Assembly (NCBI GenBank): GCA_910589195.1 | Contig: CAJUTC010000039.1 | Coordinates: 1 to 33,788, forward strand | From: an uncultured Lachnospiraceae bacterium | GTDB taxonomy: Bacteria; Bacillota; Clostridia; Lachnospirales; Lachnospiraceae | Reading direction: 5' to 3' | Length of the DNA stretch: 33,788 nt | In this document: positions 14,449 to 23,243 of the stretch, piece after piece | How positions within the stretch are numbered: the first letter of the stretch is position 1 | Layout of the letters: every line of letters begins with the position of its first letter | The notes under the pieces: model-generated | Database searches by the model: none | Seen by the model: only the letters and a program-made list of their open reading frames with translations | Told to the model about the DNA's origin: nothing | Position numbers and translations under genes: made by a program

Positions 14449-14557
14449 GATCTCACCTGTGTGCTGGACGAAACAGGAATGCTTGCAGGCAGAGTTAGAA
14501 AAAGGCCAGGTACAGGCCAAAAGAAAGGAGAGGCTGCCCGTCTGGGCGGAGGACTAC

Positions 14558-15847
14558 TTGGAAGGGCAAAATACGTTAGAAGAACAACAATATACATATG
14601 TCAATCAAAAAAAATTGCGCTGGGGATATACTACAGGAACTTGCGGGGCAGCGGCGGCACTGGCGGCAGCATCTTTGCTGTTTGAGGAAGAGGAACTGGC
14701 GAATGTGCGAATCGAAACCCCTAAGGGAATTTTCGTTCCGATTGAAATTACACAGTCATGGCAGGAAAATGGCGTGGCATGCTGCGGCGTGGTGAAAGAT
14801 TCCGGGGATGATCCGGATGCTACAAATGGAGCTACTGTTTTGGTTTCCATTACCCAAAACCTGGATTTGGCATTCCAAAACGAATCCGCAAAAAAATGGT
14901 CTGGTGAAGGTGAACAAGAAGGCCAGGCAAAAGGGGAAGGTTCCCTGGATGGGAAATGGTATTCCTATGAACCAGAAGAGGAGGATGGGGATCATTCGGA
15001 ATTTGCCTTGCATTTAAAAGGGGGAAAGGGGATTGGAATCGTAACCCGGGAGGGCTTAAGCTGCCCTGTTGGCATGTGGGCGATTAATCCGGTTCCGCGT
15101 GACATGATATTTGGGCAGGTGGCATCGGTTTGCAAGCGGCGCAAGGTATCCGGACCGGTCTACATTACCATTGAAATCCCGGAGGGGGAAGCATTGGCAG
15201 AAAAGACCATGAATCCTCAGCTTGGAATCATAGGAGGACTTTCGATTCTTGGCACAAGCGGAGTGGTGGAGCCTATGAGTGAACATGCGTTGTTAGAAAC
15301 CATCCGGCTTGAAATCAGTCAAAAGGCATCAGAAGGAATTCGTAACCTTTTAGCGGTTCCGGGAAATTATGGGGCGGATTTTGTATCCCGATATATGGGT
15401 CTGTCCCTGGAACATGGGATAAAATGCAGCAATTTCATCGGCAATACAATTGATATGGCGGTAGAGGCCGGTATGGAAGGGCTTCTTTTTGTTGGCCATG
15501 CAGGAAAACTGTTAAAGCTTGCGGCAGGAGTTATGAATACCCATTCATCAGTTGCGGATGGCCGTATGGAATGTTTGGCTGCTTACGGAGCCGCGCAGGG
15601 GGCTTCTCAGGAGATGGCGCAGGCAATCCTTTCCTGCGTTACGGTAGAGGAAGGGCTAAAGATTTTAGAAGACGCCGGGCTTTTGGATTCCGTGATGGAA
15701 ATGGTCATGGAACGGATTTCCGCCCATTTAAAGTGCCGGGCAGGAAGCGGTCTTTTAATTGAAGCCGTGTTGTTTACCAACGAGAGAGGGATTTTGGGAA
15801 CAACGCCAGGAGCCATTGCGCTCCTTGGAAAACTGGCTGACGGATGA
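14558..15847 (+). CDS. cbiD: Cobalt-precorrin-5B C1-methyltransferase CbiD
   Basis: SAM-dependent methylation at C1 of cobalt-precorrin-5B. Signature LRWGYTTGTCGAAAALAAASL near the N-terminus, KDSGDDPDATNGA, GLSCPVGMWAINPVPR, VEPMSEHALLETI, the VPGNYG motif and FVGHAGKLLKLAAGVMNTHSS are all conserved. The frame is open from an ATG at 14447, but that ATG has no ribosome site and would add an odd 37-residue tail. TTG at 14558, 5 nt after GGAGG (14548-14552), gives 429 residues and a normal N-terminus. An acidic, Gly-rich insertion of about 40 residues (roughly 105-147) after the SITQNLDL strand makes it longer than the usual 370 or so. The start choice is inference. Confidence 0.88.
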   Translation: MEGQNTLEEQQYTYVNQKKLRWGYTTGTCGAAAALAAASLLFEEEELANVRIETPKGIFVPIEITQSWQENGVACCGVVKDSGDDPDATNGATVLVSITQNLDLAFQNESAKKWSGEGEQEGQAKGEGSLDGKWYSYEPEEEDGDHSEFALHLKGGKGIGIVTREGLSCPVGMWAINPVPRDMIFGQVASVCKRRKVSGPVYITIEIPEGEALAEKTMNPQLGIIGGLSILGTSGVVEPMSEHALLETIRLEISQKASEGIRNLLAVPGNYGADFVSRYMGLSLEHGIKCSNFIGNTIDMAVEAGMEGLLFVGHAGKLLKLAAGVMNTHSSVADGRMECLAAYGAAQGASQEMAQAILSCVTVEEGLKILEDAGLLDSVMEMVMERISAHLKCRAGSGLLIEAVLFTNERGILGTTPGAIALLGKLADG

Positions 15848-15848
15848 A

Positions 15849-16565
15849 ATGATAGAAGGAAACGGTGATTACAAGATGGAAAATGGCAGGATTTACGGTG
15901 TCAGCGTAGGCCCGGGAAACCCGGAGCTGATGACGCTTATGGCAGTCCGTGTAATCAGAGAAGCAGATGTTATTGCCCTGCCTCATGAAAAAAAAGAAAA
16001 ATGTGTTGCATATCAAATTGCCAGGCAGGTTCTGCCAGAGATGGATCAAAAGGACTGCCTGCTGATCTCAATGCCTATGACAAAGGATCCCTTGCAGCTG
16101 GAACAAAGCCACCGGCAAGGGGCGGAAAGGATTCTTAAATGCCTGAAACAGGGAAAAAATGTAGCCCTGATAACATTAGGCGATGTATCCGTATATTCCA
16201 CATGCTGGTATTTATACCGCTTAGTAAAGGAAGCCGGCGCAAAGGGAGAACTAATCAGCGGCGTACCTTCTTTTTGCGCTGCGGCGGCCAGGATGGATCG
16301 GGCGCTGGTAAGCGGCAGCCAAGAGCTTCACATCCTGCCTGCGTCTTATCAGATTGAAGAAGGGTTAGAGCTTCCGGGTGTTAAAGTGCTGATGAAGCCG
16401 GGAAAACATATGGCTTCCCTGAAAGAAGAATTGTTAAGAAGAAAGGTTACCGCATGCGGGATACAGCGTTGCGGAATGGATGGAGAGCAGATTTATCGGA
16501 CCGCGGAAGAAATCCGGGAAGACGCGGGCTATTATTCATTATTTATTGTTGACGGGAATGAATAG
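15849..16565 (+). CDS. cbiL: Cobalt-precorrin-2 C20-methyltransferase CbiL
   Basis: SAM-dependent methylation at C20 of cobalt-factor II/precorrin-2. The tetrapyrrole methylase fold is clear: GVSVGPGNPELMTL at the start, LITLGDVSVYSTCWYL in the middle, ISGVPSFCAAAARM, and VDGNE at the end. The open frame begins inside cbiD (15759). I place the start at ATG 15849, 1 nt after the cbiD stop, giving 238 residues and coupling; ATG 15876 (229 residues) begins exactly at the conserved segment but its AAGGA lies 15 nt away. Length suits the family. It partially overlaps the open frame of the next gene. Confidence 0.9.
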   Translation: MIEGNGDYKMENGRIYGVSVGPGNPELMTLMAVRVIREADVIALPHEKKEKCVAYQIARQVLPEMDQKDCLLISMPMTKDPLQLEQSHRQGAERILKCLKQGKNVALITLGDVSVYSTCWYLYRLVKEAGAKGELISGVPSFCAAAARMDRALVSGSQELHILPASYQIEEGLELPGVKVLMKPGKHMASLKEELLRRKVTACGIQRCGMDGEQIYRTAEEIREDAGYYSLFIVDGNE

Positions 16566-16587
16566 GCACGCGCTAGAAAGGAATGGT

Positions 16588-17346
16588 ATGGTATATATTG
16601 TAGGTGCAGGGCCGGGGGCAGAGGATTTAATAACGGTAAGAGGATTTAAGCTGCTTCAGCAGGCGGATCTAGTGATTTACGCAGGTTCCTTAGTAAATCC
16701 AAGCCTTCTTAAGGAAACGAAGGAGGGATGCCGGATTTTAAACAGCGCCAAAATGACCCTGGAAGAAGTAATGGAAGAAATAAAGCATGGGGAGGAAAAC
16801 GGGCTTACAACAGTCCGCCTCCATACAGGGGATCCCTGCCTTTACGGAGCCATAAGGGAACAAATGGATCATATGGATTCCATGCAGATCCCATATGAAA
16901 TATGCCCTGGTGTCAGTTCTTTCTGCGGGGCTGCCGCTGCATTAGAAATGGAATATACGCTTCCTGGAATTTCCCAAAGTGTGATAATTACACGGATGGA
17001 GGGAAGGACAGCGGTTCCAGAAAGAGAACGTATCCGAAAGCTTGCCGCCCATAAAGCTACTATGGTAATTTTTTTAAGCGCCGGAATGCTAAAGGAATTA
17101 GAAGAAGAGCTGCTTTCTGGCGGTTATAACAAAGATACACCGGCAGCGATTGTTTATAAAGCAACCTGGCCGGAAGAAAAGCTCTTCCGATGCAAACTGG
17201 GAGAACTGTCAGAAACCGGAAGGCAGGAGCGGATTTCAAAAACGGCGTTGATTATTGTAGGTGATACAGCGGCACAAAAAGGATATGAGCGTTCCAAACT
17301 GTATCATCCTCAGTTTGAAACCGGATTTCGAAACAAGAAAGATTAG
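16588..17346 (+). CDS. cbiF: Cobalt-precorrin-4 C11-methyltransferase CbiF
   Basis: Methylates C11 of cobalt-precorrin-4. ATG at 16588 follows AAAGGA by 5 nt and starts at the conserved MVYIVGAGPGAEDLITVRG; the frame is open upstream into cbiL (16480) without homology. The 252-residue protein has YAGSLVNPSLL, TVRLHTGDPCLYGA, CPGVSSFCGAAAAL, QSVIITRMEGRTAVPE and the IVYKATWPEEK and ALIIVGD motifs of the CbiF/CobM branch. It is 22 nt downstream of cbiL. The 105 nt that follow contain no evident terminator or promoter before cbiH. Confidence 0.95.
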   Translation: MVYIVGAGPGAEDLITVRGFKLLQQADLVIYAGSLVNPSLLKETKEGCRILNSAKMTLEEVMEEIKHGEENGLTTVRLHTGDPCLYGAIREQMDHMDSMQIPYEICPGVSSFCGAAAALEMEYTLPGISQSVIITRMEGRTAVPERERIRKLAAHKATMVIFLSAGMLKELEEELLSGGYNKDTPAAIVYKATWPEEKLFRCKLGELSETGRQERISKTALIIVGDTAAQKGYERSKLYHPQFETGFRNKKD

Positions 17347-17451
17347 GTGCTCTAACAGGCCAAAGTGAGTTTAAAGACGCATCAGGAACGAGAAACGAGT
17401 ATGTTTGTAACGATACAGGAATAGGCAATCGGGAACGAAAGGGAGGGCAAA

Positions 17452-18180
17452 ATGGGAGAGCTGCTGATTGTGGGGATTGGCCCTGGAGCCTATGAAAAGA
17501 TGACAGTGGAGGCAGTTAAGGCGTTAGAACGGTGCCAGGTGGTTGTAGGGTACACCGTTTATGCAGAACTGGTTCGGGAGCATTTCCCGGATAAAGAATA
17601 TATTACTACGCCCATGCGGCAAGAAGTAGAACGGTGCCGGTTGGCTTTACAGAAGGCAAAGGAAGGGAATTGTACGGTCTTGATATGCAGCGGTGACAGT
17701 GGCGTTTATGGAATGGCAGGGCTGACGCTGGAACTGCTTTCTGAATTTCCGCAAGTGAAGGTAACGGTAATCCCGGGGGTAACGGCGGCATTGGCAGGAG
17801 GCGCAGTATTAGGCGCGCCTCTTACCCACGATTTTGCAGTAATCAGCTTAAGCGATTTGCTGACTCCCATGGAAACCATTAAGGCAAGGCTCAGGGCAGC
17901 GGTTTCGGCAGATTTTGCAATCTGCATCTATAATCCATCCAGTAAAAAAAGGAAGGGATACTTAAAAATGGCCTGTGAGATTGTAATGGAATACTACGCA
18001 GACGATACGGTGTGCGGCATGGTTTCTAATATTGGCCGAGAGGGCCAAACCATGGAAATACTAAGCCTTGAGGAGTTGGCAAAAAAAGAAGCGGATATGT
18101 TTACCACCGTATTTATCGGTAATTCCACAACAAAAAAAATAGGTAATTATATGGTAACGCCGAGAGGGTATTCGTTTTGA
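17452..18180 (+). CDS. cbiH: Cobalt-precorrin-3 C17-methyltransferase CbiH
   Basis: Methylates C17 and drives ring contraction of cobalt-precorrin-3. This 242-residue protein has the tetrapyrrole methylase start LLIVGIGPGAYEKMTVEAVKAL, VVGYTVYAELV, the CbiH/CobJ signature TTPMRQEVERC, ICSGDSGVYGMAGLTLEL, VIPGVTAALAGGAVLGAPLTHDF and ISLSDLLTPME, and the terminal FTTVFIGNS. It lacks the C-terminal extension seen in some fused CobJ or CbiGH forms. AGGGAGG precedes the ATG. It follows CbiF after a 105-nt gap, larger than other gaps in this run, but probably the same transcript. Confidence 0.95.
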   Translation: MGELLIVGIGPGAYEKMTVEAVKALERCQVVVGYTVYAELVREHFPDKEYITTPMRQEVERCRLALQKAKEGNCTVLICSGDSGVYGMAGLTLELLSEFPQVKVTVIPGVTAALAGGAVLGAPLTHDFAVISLSDLLTPMETIKARLRAAVSADFAICIYNPSSKKRKGYLKMACEIVMEYYADDTVCGMVSNIGREGQTMEILSLEELAKKEADMFTTVFIGNSTTKKIGNYMVTPRGYSF

Positions 18181-18217
18181 AATCGGATCGTGTACCCTTA
18201 AGAATGGAGGAAATGTA

Positions 18218-19780
18218 TTGGGGAAAATTGGAATATTCGGAGGGACAGCAGAGGGACGGCAATTGGCGGAATATTGCAGAGAAAAAGGAATTCCGGCAGT
18301 AATCTCGGTAGCTACTTCTTATGGCAGACAATTACTGGAAGAAAGCGAACACCTGTCCGTCTGCACAGGAAGGATGGAGCTGGAAGAAATGTGCGAATGG
18401 ATGAAAGAATGGAACGTTACAAAAGTGATTGACGCCACCCATCCCTTTGCCCGGATGGCATCTTTAACGATCCGGCAAGCATGCAGCCGCCAGGGCATTT
18501 TGTACCATCGTCTTGTGCGGGATAAAGGGGAGCCAGCAAAGGCTCCGGAAAACGGGGAAATGGAAGAATCCAACATTTCCTGGGTTCAATCGGTAGAAGA
18601 GGCGGCTTGCTTCTTAAAGCATGAGCTGTCACTGCATCCGAAACGAAAAGCGCTTCTTACCACAGGAAGTAAGGAGCTTTTTTATTTTTCGGGAATTGAT
18701 CAGGGGGATGGAAGACTTTACGCAAGGGTTCTTCCTTCGGTGGAAGGGATTTTGGCATGTGAGAACGCAGGTATTTCAGGAAATCGGATCATAGCGGCAC
18801 AGGGACCGTTCTCTTACCAACGAAACTATGCAATCCTCCAGGATACAGGGGTTTCCTATCTGGTAACAAAGGAATCGGGAAGGGCGGGAGGATTTTTAGA
18901 AAAGCTTCAGGCGGCAATGGATTCCGGCTGCCATGTAATTGTGGTGGGAAAGCCAAAGGAGGAGCATGGGGAAAGCCTGGAAGAAATCAGGCAATGGCTG
19001 GAGAATGAGAATAAAAGCCTGGAGCCTCCAAAGACAAAAGAGCAAGAGCCAAGGCAAAATCAGGAGCAAAAACGAAATTTGCCTGTCCGGGAACTTGCTT
19101 TCGTGGGGATTGGGATGGGAAACCCGGGGCAGATAACATTAGAAGGGCTCCAGGCTGTTTTGCAAAGCGATGGGGTACTTGGCGCTTCCCGAATGATCGA
19201 AAGCGGAAAAAATTTATGGAAATGGCTAAAACAGTCAGGAATCATAAAGGCAGGGGAGTGGGATAAGGATACGTATGCCGCTTATGATCCGGAAAGGATG
19301 CTTGCCTGGCTGGATTGCCATCCGGACATTAGGAAACCGGTGATTTTGTATTCCGGCGACGTGGGGTTTTACAGCGGCGCTACCACCCTGTTACAAAAAA
19401 TTAAAACGGAAAACAGGCCCTATACCTGCCGGCTGATACCAGGGATTTCTTCCTTGGCATATTTTGGGGGGCGGTTAGGAAGAAGCTGGGAACATGTGAA
19501 AACAATCAGCCTTCATGGAAGAGAGCTGGATGAGAATGGGGAACAAGACTGGAGCCTGATGGATCAAAAAGAGTGTTTTCTTTTGCTGGATGGATCTGAA
19601 AAGCTTTATGAAGTATGCAAAAAGCTGAAAGAGCAGGGCCAGAGCCAGGCTAGGATTTGGATTGGAGAACGGTTGTCTTATGAAGATGAGAGGATTTTAT
19701 GCGGGACGCCGGATCAGTTGCTTCATAGAAAGCTAAAATCCCTTTCAGTGGCATGGATTATTCCTGAGAATGGTCTGTGA
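18218..19780 (+). CDS. CbiJ-CbiE fusion: cobalt-precorrin-6A reductase / C5 methyltransferase
   Basis: Two pathway enzymes in one 520-residue chain. Residues 1-265 match CbiJ (GIFGGTAEGRQLAEYC, VIDATHPFARMASLTI, YHRLVRD, LLTTGSKEL, and an AAQGPFSYQRN motif), which reduces cobalt-precorrin-6A. A charged Lys/Glu/Gln-rich linker (about 266-290) leads to CbiE (291-520: LAFVGIGMGNPGQITLEGL, VLGASRMI, ILYSGDVGFYSGATTL, LIPGISSLAYF), which methylates C5 of cobalt-precorrin-7. The start is TTG at 18218 with GGAGG at 18206-18210; no in-frame ATG is near. CbiE normally partners CbiT, which is encoded 1.3 kb downstream beyond an inverted gene. Confidence 0.93.
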   Translation: MGKIGIFGGTAEGRQLAEYCREKGIPAVISVATSYGRQLLEESEHLSVCTGRMELEEMCEWMKEWNVTKVIDATHPFARMASLTIRQACSRQGILYHRLVRDKGEPAKAPENGEMEESNISWVQSVEEAACFLKHELSLHPKRKALLTTGSKELFYFSGIDQGDGRLYARVLPSVEGILACENAGISGNRIIAAQGPFSYQRNYAILQDTGVSYLVTKESGRAGGFLEKLQAAMDSGCHVIVVGKPKEEHGESLEEIRQWLENENKSLEPPKTKEQEPRQNQEQKRNLPVRELAFVGIGMGNPGQITLEGLQAVLQSDGVLGASRMIESGKNLWKWLKQSGIIKAGEWDKDTYAAYDPERMLAWLDCHPDIRKPVILYSGDVGFYSGATTLLQKIKTENRPYTCRLIPGISSLAYFGGRLGRSWEHVKTISLHGRELDENGEQDWSLMDQKECFLLLDGSEKLYEVCKKLKEQGQSQARIWIGERLSYEDERILCGTPDQLLHRKLKSLSVAWIIPENGL

Positions 19781-19861
19781 GAGAATACCGAATTTAATCC
19801 CTGATTCCTAAGAAGGAGAGAATCCCTTGAAATTCAGGCTTTTTTAAAATCCTGAACTCCT

Positions 19862-19909
19862 AAGGGAGCCTTGTTAGGTCTATCGGTTTTCCAGCAGACC
19901 CTCCTTTTT
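19862..19909 (+). terminator. Probable terminator after cbiJ-cbiE
   Basis: AAGGGAG (19862-19868) pairs with CTCCTTT (19901-19907, one G-U), stacking on a GGTCT/AGACC helix (19877-19881 with 19896-19900), and ends in TTTTT (19905-19909). The 5' side carries an 8-nt bulge, so strength is uncertain. It would end the cbiG-to-cbiJE transcript before the convergent map gene. Confidence 0.45.
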
Positions 19910-19911
19910 GT

Positions 19912-19943
19912 CATATCGGAAAGTTCTTTGGATTTCCGATATG
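19912..19943. repeat. Inverted repeat between the convergent genes cbiJE and map
   Basis: Perfect 11-bp arms CATATCGGAAA (19912-19922) and TTTCCGATATG (19933-19943) flank a 10-nt loop. It lies 30 nt past the map stop on the minus strand. Neither strand has a T-tract following the stem, so it is not a standard terminator, but the position suggests a transcription boundary. Confidence 0.55.
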
Positions 19944-19972
19944 GCAAGAAGAAAGATTTCAAAATTCTCGTA

Positions 19973-20845
19973 CTAATAAGAAATAACTTCATATCCCGTT
20001 TCCGTTACCAGAACCTGTATCTCCCACTGGGCGGAAGGCAAATGGTCTTCTGTATACACCGTCCATTCATTTTCTTCATCCACATAAATTCCTTCTTTCC
20101 CCATATTAATCATAGGTTCGATGGTAAATACCATACCTGGAACCAAAAGCATCTGAGTGCCTCGCTTTGCCACATATCCTACCCATGGTTCTTCATGGAA
20201 TGCCAGACCGATTCCATGTCCTCCAATTTCACGCACCACAGAATATCCATTTTGAGAAGCATGGTCGTGAACTGCCTGAGCCATATCGCCTAAAAATCCC
20301 CATGGTTTTACCTGAGCCAGGCCCAATTGGACACATTCTTTTGTGATTGTTACCAGGCGCTGCTTTTCTTCTGATACCTTTCCGATACAGAACATGCGGG
20401 AAGAATCGGAAAAATATCCTTGATAATTTGTAGAAACATCTACATTAACTATATCCCCTTCTTTTAACCTTACATCAGGAGATGGGATGCCATGGCATAC
20501 CTGATCATTGATAGAGGTGCAGACGCTTTTGGGATACCCTTCAAAATTCAGCGGGGCGGGAATTCCTCCGGCCTGAACCGTCCGCTCATAAACCCATTGA
20601 TCAATCTGTTCCGTTGTGATTCCTTCCTTGATATGCGCGGCAATATAGTCCAGGATGGCAATGTTGATTTTTGCGCTCTCCCGGATTTTCTCAATCTGCT
20701 TCGGTGTTTTTAATATATTGTGAGAAGGGACGATACAGCCTTTTCTGCGGTAGGTTTCAATGGTTTCATCTAATGCCAGATGGCATTTTTTGTATTTTAA
20801 CCCGCTGTTGCACCAGCAGGGATCGTTTCTCCCAATTAATTCCAT
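19973..20845 (-). CDS. map: Methionine aminopeptidase type I with N-terminal SEC-C motif
   Basis: Removes the initiator methionine from nascent proteins. The 290-residue chain starts with a SEC-C zinc-binding motif (GRNDPCWCNSGLKYKKCH, residues 4-21) common in Firmicute long-form MetAPs and thought to aid ribosome association. The pita-bread catalytic domain follows: Asp metal ligands in VNVDVSTNYQGYFSDSSRMF, His in GGHGIGLAFHEEPWV, and Glu ligands in VFTIEPMIN and ENEWTVYT. AGGAAGG precedes the start on the minus strand. A TATACT box is present upstream on that strand but lacks a good -35. It is transcribed opposite to the flanking cobamide genes, splitting them into two units. Confidence 0.96.
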   Translation of the reverse strand: MELIGRNDPCWCNSGLKYKKCHLALDETIETYRRKGCIVPSHNILKTPKQIEKIRESAKINIAILDYIAAHIKEGITTEQIDQWVYERTVQAGGIPAPLNFEGYPKSVCTSINDQVCHGIPSPDVRLKEGDIVNVDVSTNYQGYFSDSSRMFCIGKVSEEKQRLVTITKECVQLGLAQVKPWGFLGDMAQAVHDHASQNGYSVVREIGGHGIGLAFHEEPWVGYVAKRGTQMLLVPGMVFTIEPMINMGKEGIYVDEENEWTVYTEDHLPSAQWEIQVLVTETGYEVISY

Positions 20846-20969
20846 AATGAATCCTTCCTTTCTTGTATGAACGTTTCACACATTGTTAAACACACCTTAG
20901 TATAGCATAAAAATGAAAATATGGTTACCATTTTTTCGTAACCCATTCCGAGTTTTAACAGGATATATG

Positions 20970-20998
20970 CTGACAATCAAATTTCCCTGTGATATACT
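20970..20998 (+). promoter_or_regulatory. Promoter for cbiT-cbiA
   Basis: CTGACA (20970-20975), exactly 17 bp, then TATACT (20993-20998); each hexamer has one mismatch to the sigma-A consensus. It sits in the map/cbiT divergent gap, about 45 nt ahead of the cbiT start. No B12 riboswitch core is visible in the short leader. Confidence 0.7.
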
Positions 20999-21050
20999 TT
21001 TTACCAGATTTGAAACGTTCCTAAGGATTTTGGGCTGCAAGGAGGAAAGG

Positions 21051-21665
21051 ATGCGGGATGAGTTGTTTATAAGAGGAAGCCTTCCTATGACAAAAAGTGA
21101 AGTGCGGGCGGTTTCCCTTTCAAAACTGGAATTGGCGCCAGGGTCTGTTTTTTGGGATATTGGCGCAGGAACCGGTTCTGTGGCGGTAGAGGCCGCAAGG
21201 AATTTCGGCTATGTTGGAAGCATTTACGCAATTGAGCGGAAGACGGAAGGGATTACATTAATTCAAATGAATAAAGAAAAACTGGCGCCAGAATTTTCAC
21301 AGTTTCATCTGGTTTTGGGAAGCGCTCCGGAAAAGCTGGCAGAGCTTCCTGCTCCCAGCCATGTATTTATTGGTGGCTGTGGGGGGAAGCTGAAGGATAT
21401 TTTGTGGGTAATATTCGGAAAAAATCCAAAAGCAAGAATTGTGATCAATGCGGTTACTGTGGAAACCCTTGCTGAATGTATGGAAGCTGTCAGTCAGTAT
21501 GGTTTTGCTTATTATGAAGTTGTCCAGGTTGCGGTATCACGCCTGGAAAAGATGGGATCTTATCATCTTCAGAAGGCGCAAAATCCGGTTTTCGTAATTA
21601 CTGTTCAGAAAGAAAAATCGGATTCCGTTCAAATAGCAGGAGGAAGACCATGGAATGGAATATGA
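21051..21665 (+). CDS. cbiT: Cobalt-precorrin-6B/7 C15-methyltransferase (decarboxylating) CbiT
   Basis: Methylates C15 and decarboxylates the C12 acetate side chain, working with CbiE. The frame is open from 20913, but ATG 21051, preceded by AAGGAGG (21039-21045), gives MRDELFIRGSLPMTKSEVRA, the normal N-terminus, and a 204-residue protein. The Rossmann SAM site FWDIGAGTGSVAVEAAR, then IYAIERKTEG and a PSHVFIGGCGG motif are clear. Its end overlaps cbiA by 16 nt. In many bacteria CbiE and CbiT are fused or adjacent; here CbiE is fused to CbiJ instead and map lies between them. Confidence 0.95.
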   Translation: MRDELFIRGSLPMTKSEVRAVSLSKLELAPGSVFWDIGAGTGSVAVEAARNFGYVGSIYAIERKTEGITLIQMNKEKLAPEFSQFHLVLGSAPEKLAELPAPSHVFIGGCGGKLKDILWVIFGKNPKARIVINAVTVETLAECMEAVSQYGFAYYEVVQVAVSRLEKMGSYHLQKAQNPVFVITVQKEKSDSVQIAGGRPWNGI

Positions 21666-23149
21666 TTCCCAGGCTGCTGATTAGCGCCCCTTCCAGCGGA
21701 AGTGGGAAAACGGTAATTACATGCGGCTTAATGCAACTTCTTTGTCAGAAAGGGCGTAGGGTAGCTGGATTTAAATGCGGGCCGGATTATATTGATCCGC
21801 TGTTTCACAGAGAAGTGCTAGGCGTGGAAAGCAAAAATTTGGACGGTTTTTTTCAAACAAAAGAGCAGATGGAAGCCTGCTTTTTGGATGGATGCAAAGA
21901 TGGGGATTTCGCAATCATTGAAGGCGCTATGGGGTATTTTGACGGCATCGGAGGGATTACATGCCATGCCAGCAGTTATGAAACGGCTGTATGGCTAAAT
22001 TGCCCGGCTATTCTGGTGGTAGACGGTAAAGGAGCCGGCCTTTCACTTGCCGCCAAAATCCAGGGATTTTTGGAGTTTCAGCCAGAGCCTTCTGTTAAGC
22101 TGTCAGAAGAAGTCATGCAGGATAAGACCAAGGCTGGTTTCAATGGTAACAATCGAATCCGTGGAATTTTGTTAAACCGGATTTCGAAAGGTATGTACCC
22201 CATATTAAAAAAGATGCTGGAGGAACGTTTTTTTGTTCCGGTAGTGGGATATGTACCGGAATTAAAATGGCTTTCCATTGAAAGCCGCCATTTAGGGTTG
22301 AAGCTACCTCAGGAAGTAAAACAGCTTCAGGAACAAATCCGGCGGCTTGCCGCAGAGATGGAGCAAACCATTGACATAGAAACGCTGGCTCAAATCGCAA
22401 CGTCAGAGCCCTATAGAAAAACCACCACATCCTGCAGCTTACTGTTACCAGAACCTGAACTTGCCGCAAAAAAGCAGGATCCAAAAAAGGTGGTGATCGG
22501 AGTTGCGAAGGACGAAGCTTTTTGCTTTTACTATCAGGATAATCTGAAGCTGCTTGAACGTATGGGAGCGAAATTGGAATTTTTCAGCCCCATTTGGGAT
22601 CCGGCTATTCCGAAAAACGCCTCAGGACTTTTGTTTGGCGGCGGATATCCGGAACTGTATGGAGGAAAGCTTGAAGAAAACGCAAAAATGCGGGCATCGA
22701 TCCGGCAGGCCTTTTTGAAGGGGATGCCGATTCTTGGAGAATGCGGCGGTTTTTTATATCTTCAGGAATTTTTGGAGGATGAAAATGGAATTTGCCATGC
22801 TATGGTTGGGGCAATTTCCGGAACTGGGCGCAAAAAGGGAAAATCAGCGCGTTTTGGCTATATTACGGTTTCTGGACAGGAAGACGGATATTATCTGAAA
22901 AAGGGAGAAAACATATTAGCCCATGAGTTCCACTATTGGGATTCGGACTGCTGTGGCAGGATGGCTCAGGCCAGAAAGCCGGCGGGAAACAGAAACTGGT
23001 ATTGTATGCGCCAGGAAAAAAATCTATTGGCTGGATTTCCTCATCTATATTATCACTCGTTTCCCCGGTTTGCCTGGCGTTTTGTAACGCAATGCGCGTT
23101 ATTCCACGCAAAAAGAACCCCTCCTTCCTTCACGGAGAAACCAGAATAA
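21650..23149 (+). CDS. cbiA: Cobyrinic acid a,c-diamide synthase CbiA
   Basis: ATP- and glutamine-dependent amidation of the a and c acetate side chains of cobyrinate. The 499-residue chain has the BioD-like ATPase start LISAPSSGSGKTVITCGL, FKCGPDYIDPLFH and IEGAMGYFDGIGG. The C-terminal class I glutamine amidotransferase-like domain holds LLFGGGYPELY, the nucleophile Cys in LGECGGFLYLQE, and AHEFHYWDSD with a terminal AGFPHLYYHSFPRFAWRF. AGGAGG lies upstream, inside cbiT, and the genes overlap by 16 nt. The final 25 residues after the conserved end are unusual in composition but the frame is intact. It is followed by an AT-rich gap holding a possible promoter for cobT. Confidence 0.95.
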   Translation: MEWNMIPRLLISAPSSGSGKTVITCGLMQLLCQKGRRVAGFKCGPDYIDPLFHREVLGVESKNLDGFFQTKEQMEACFLDGCKDGDFAIIEGAMGYFDGIGGITCHASSYETAVWLNCPAILVVDGKGAGLSLAAKIQGFLEFQPEPSVKLSEEVMQDKTKAGFNGNNRIRGILLNRISKGMYPILKKMLEERFFVPVVGYVPELKWLSIESRHLGLKLPQEVKQLQEQIRRLAAEMEQTIDIETLAQIATSEPYRKTTTSCSLLLPEPELAAKKQDPKKVVIGVAKDEAFCFYYQDNLKLLERMGAKLEFFSPIWDPAIPKNASGLLFGGGYPELYGGKLEENAKMRASIRQAFLKGMPILGECGGFLYLQEFLEDENGICHAMVGAISGTGRKKGKSARFGYITVSGQEDGYYLKKGENILAHEFHYWDSDCCGRMAQARKPAGNRNWYCMRQEKNLLAGFPHLYYHSFPRFAWRFVTQCALFHAKRTPPSFTEKPE

Positions 23150-23177
23150 TAAAACAGAACGAAGCATTTCATCAGTC

Positions 23178-23206
23178 TTGCTTTTTGCTTAAGATGCCAT
23201 TATAAT
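23178..23206 (+). promoter_or_regulatory. Possible promoter for cobT
   Basis: A perfect TATAAT (23201-23206) is preceded at 17 bp by TTGCTT (23178-23183), a weak -35. It lies about 38 nt before the cobT ATG in the only sizeable gap after cbiA. Confidence 0.45.
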
Positions 23207-23243
23207 AGATGGTAGTATATTAGCAGGTAAGAGGACAGAAACC

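Noticed and set aside
14461..14685. 74-codon plus-strand frame at the start of cbiD
   Set aside because: Different frame from the conserved CbiD signature and no homology; the sense frame explains the region.
19912..19943. Inverted repeat considered as an intrinsic terminator
   Set aside because: No T-tract follows the stem on either strand; kept as a repeat only.
19871..20293. 140-codon plus-strand frame opposite map
   Set aside because: Antisense to conserved MetAP active-site motifs; shadow frame.
22936..23205. 89-codon frame at the end of cbiA, suspected frameshift product
   Set aside because: The CbiA frame itself continues through the conserved HEFHYWDS and GFPHLYYHS motifs, so no frameshift is needed.
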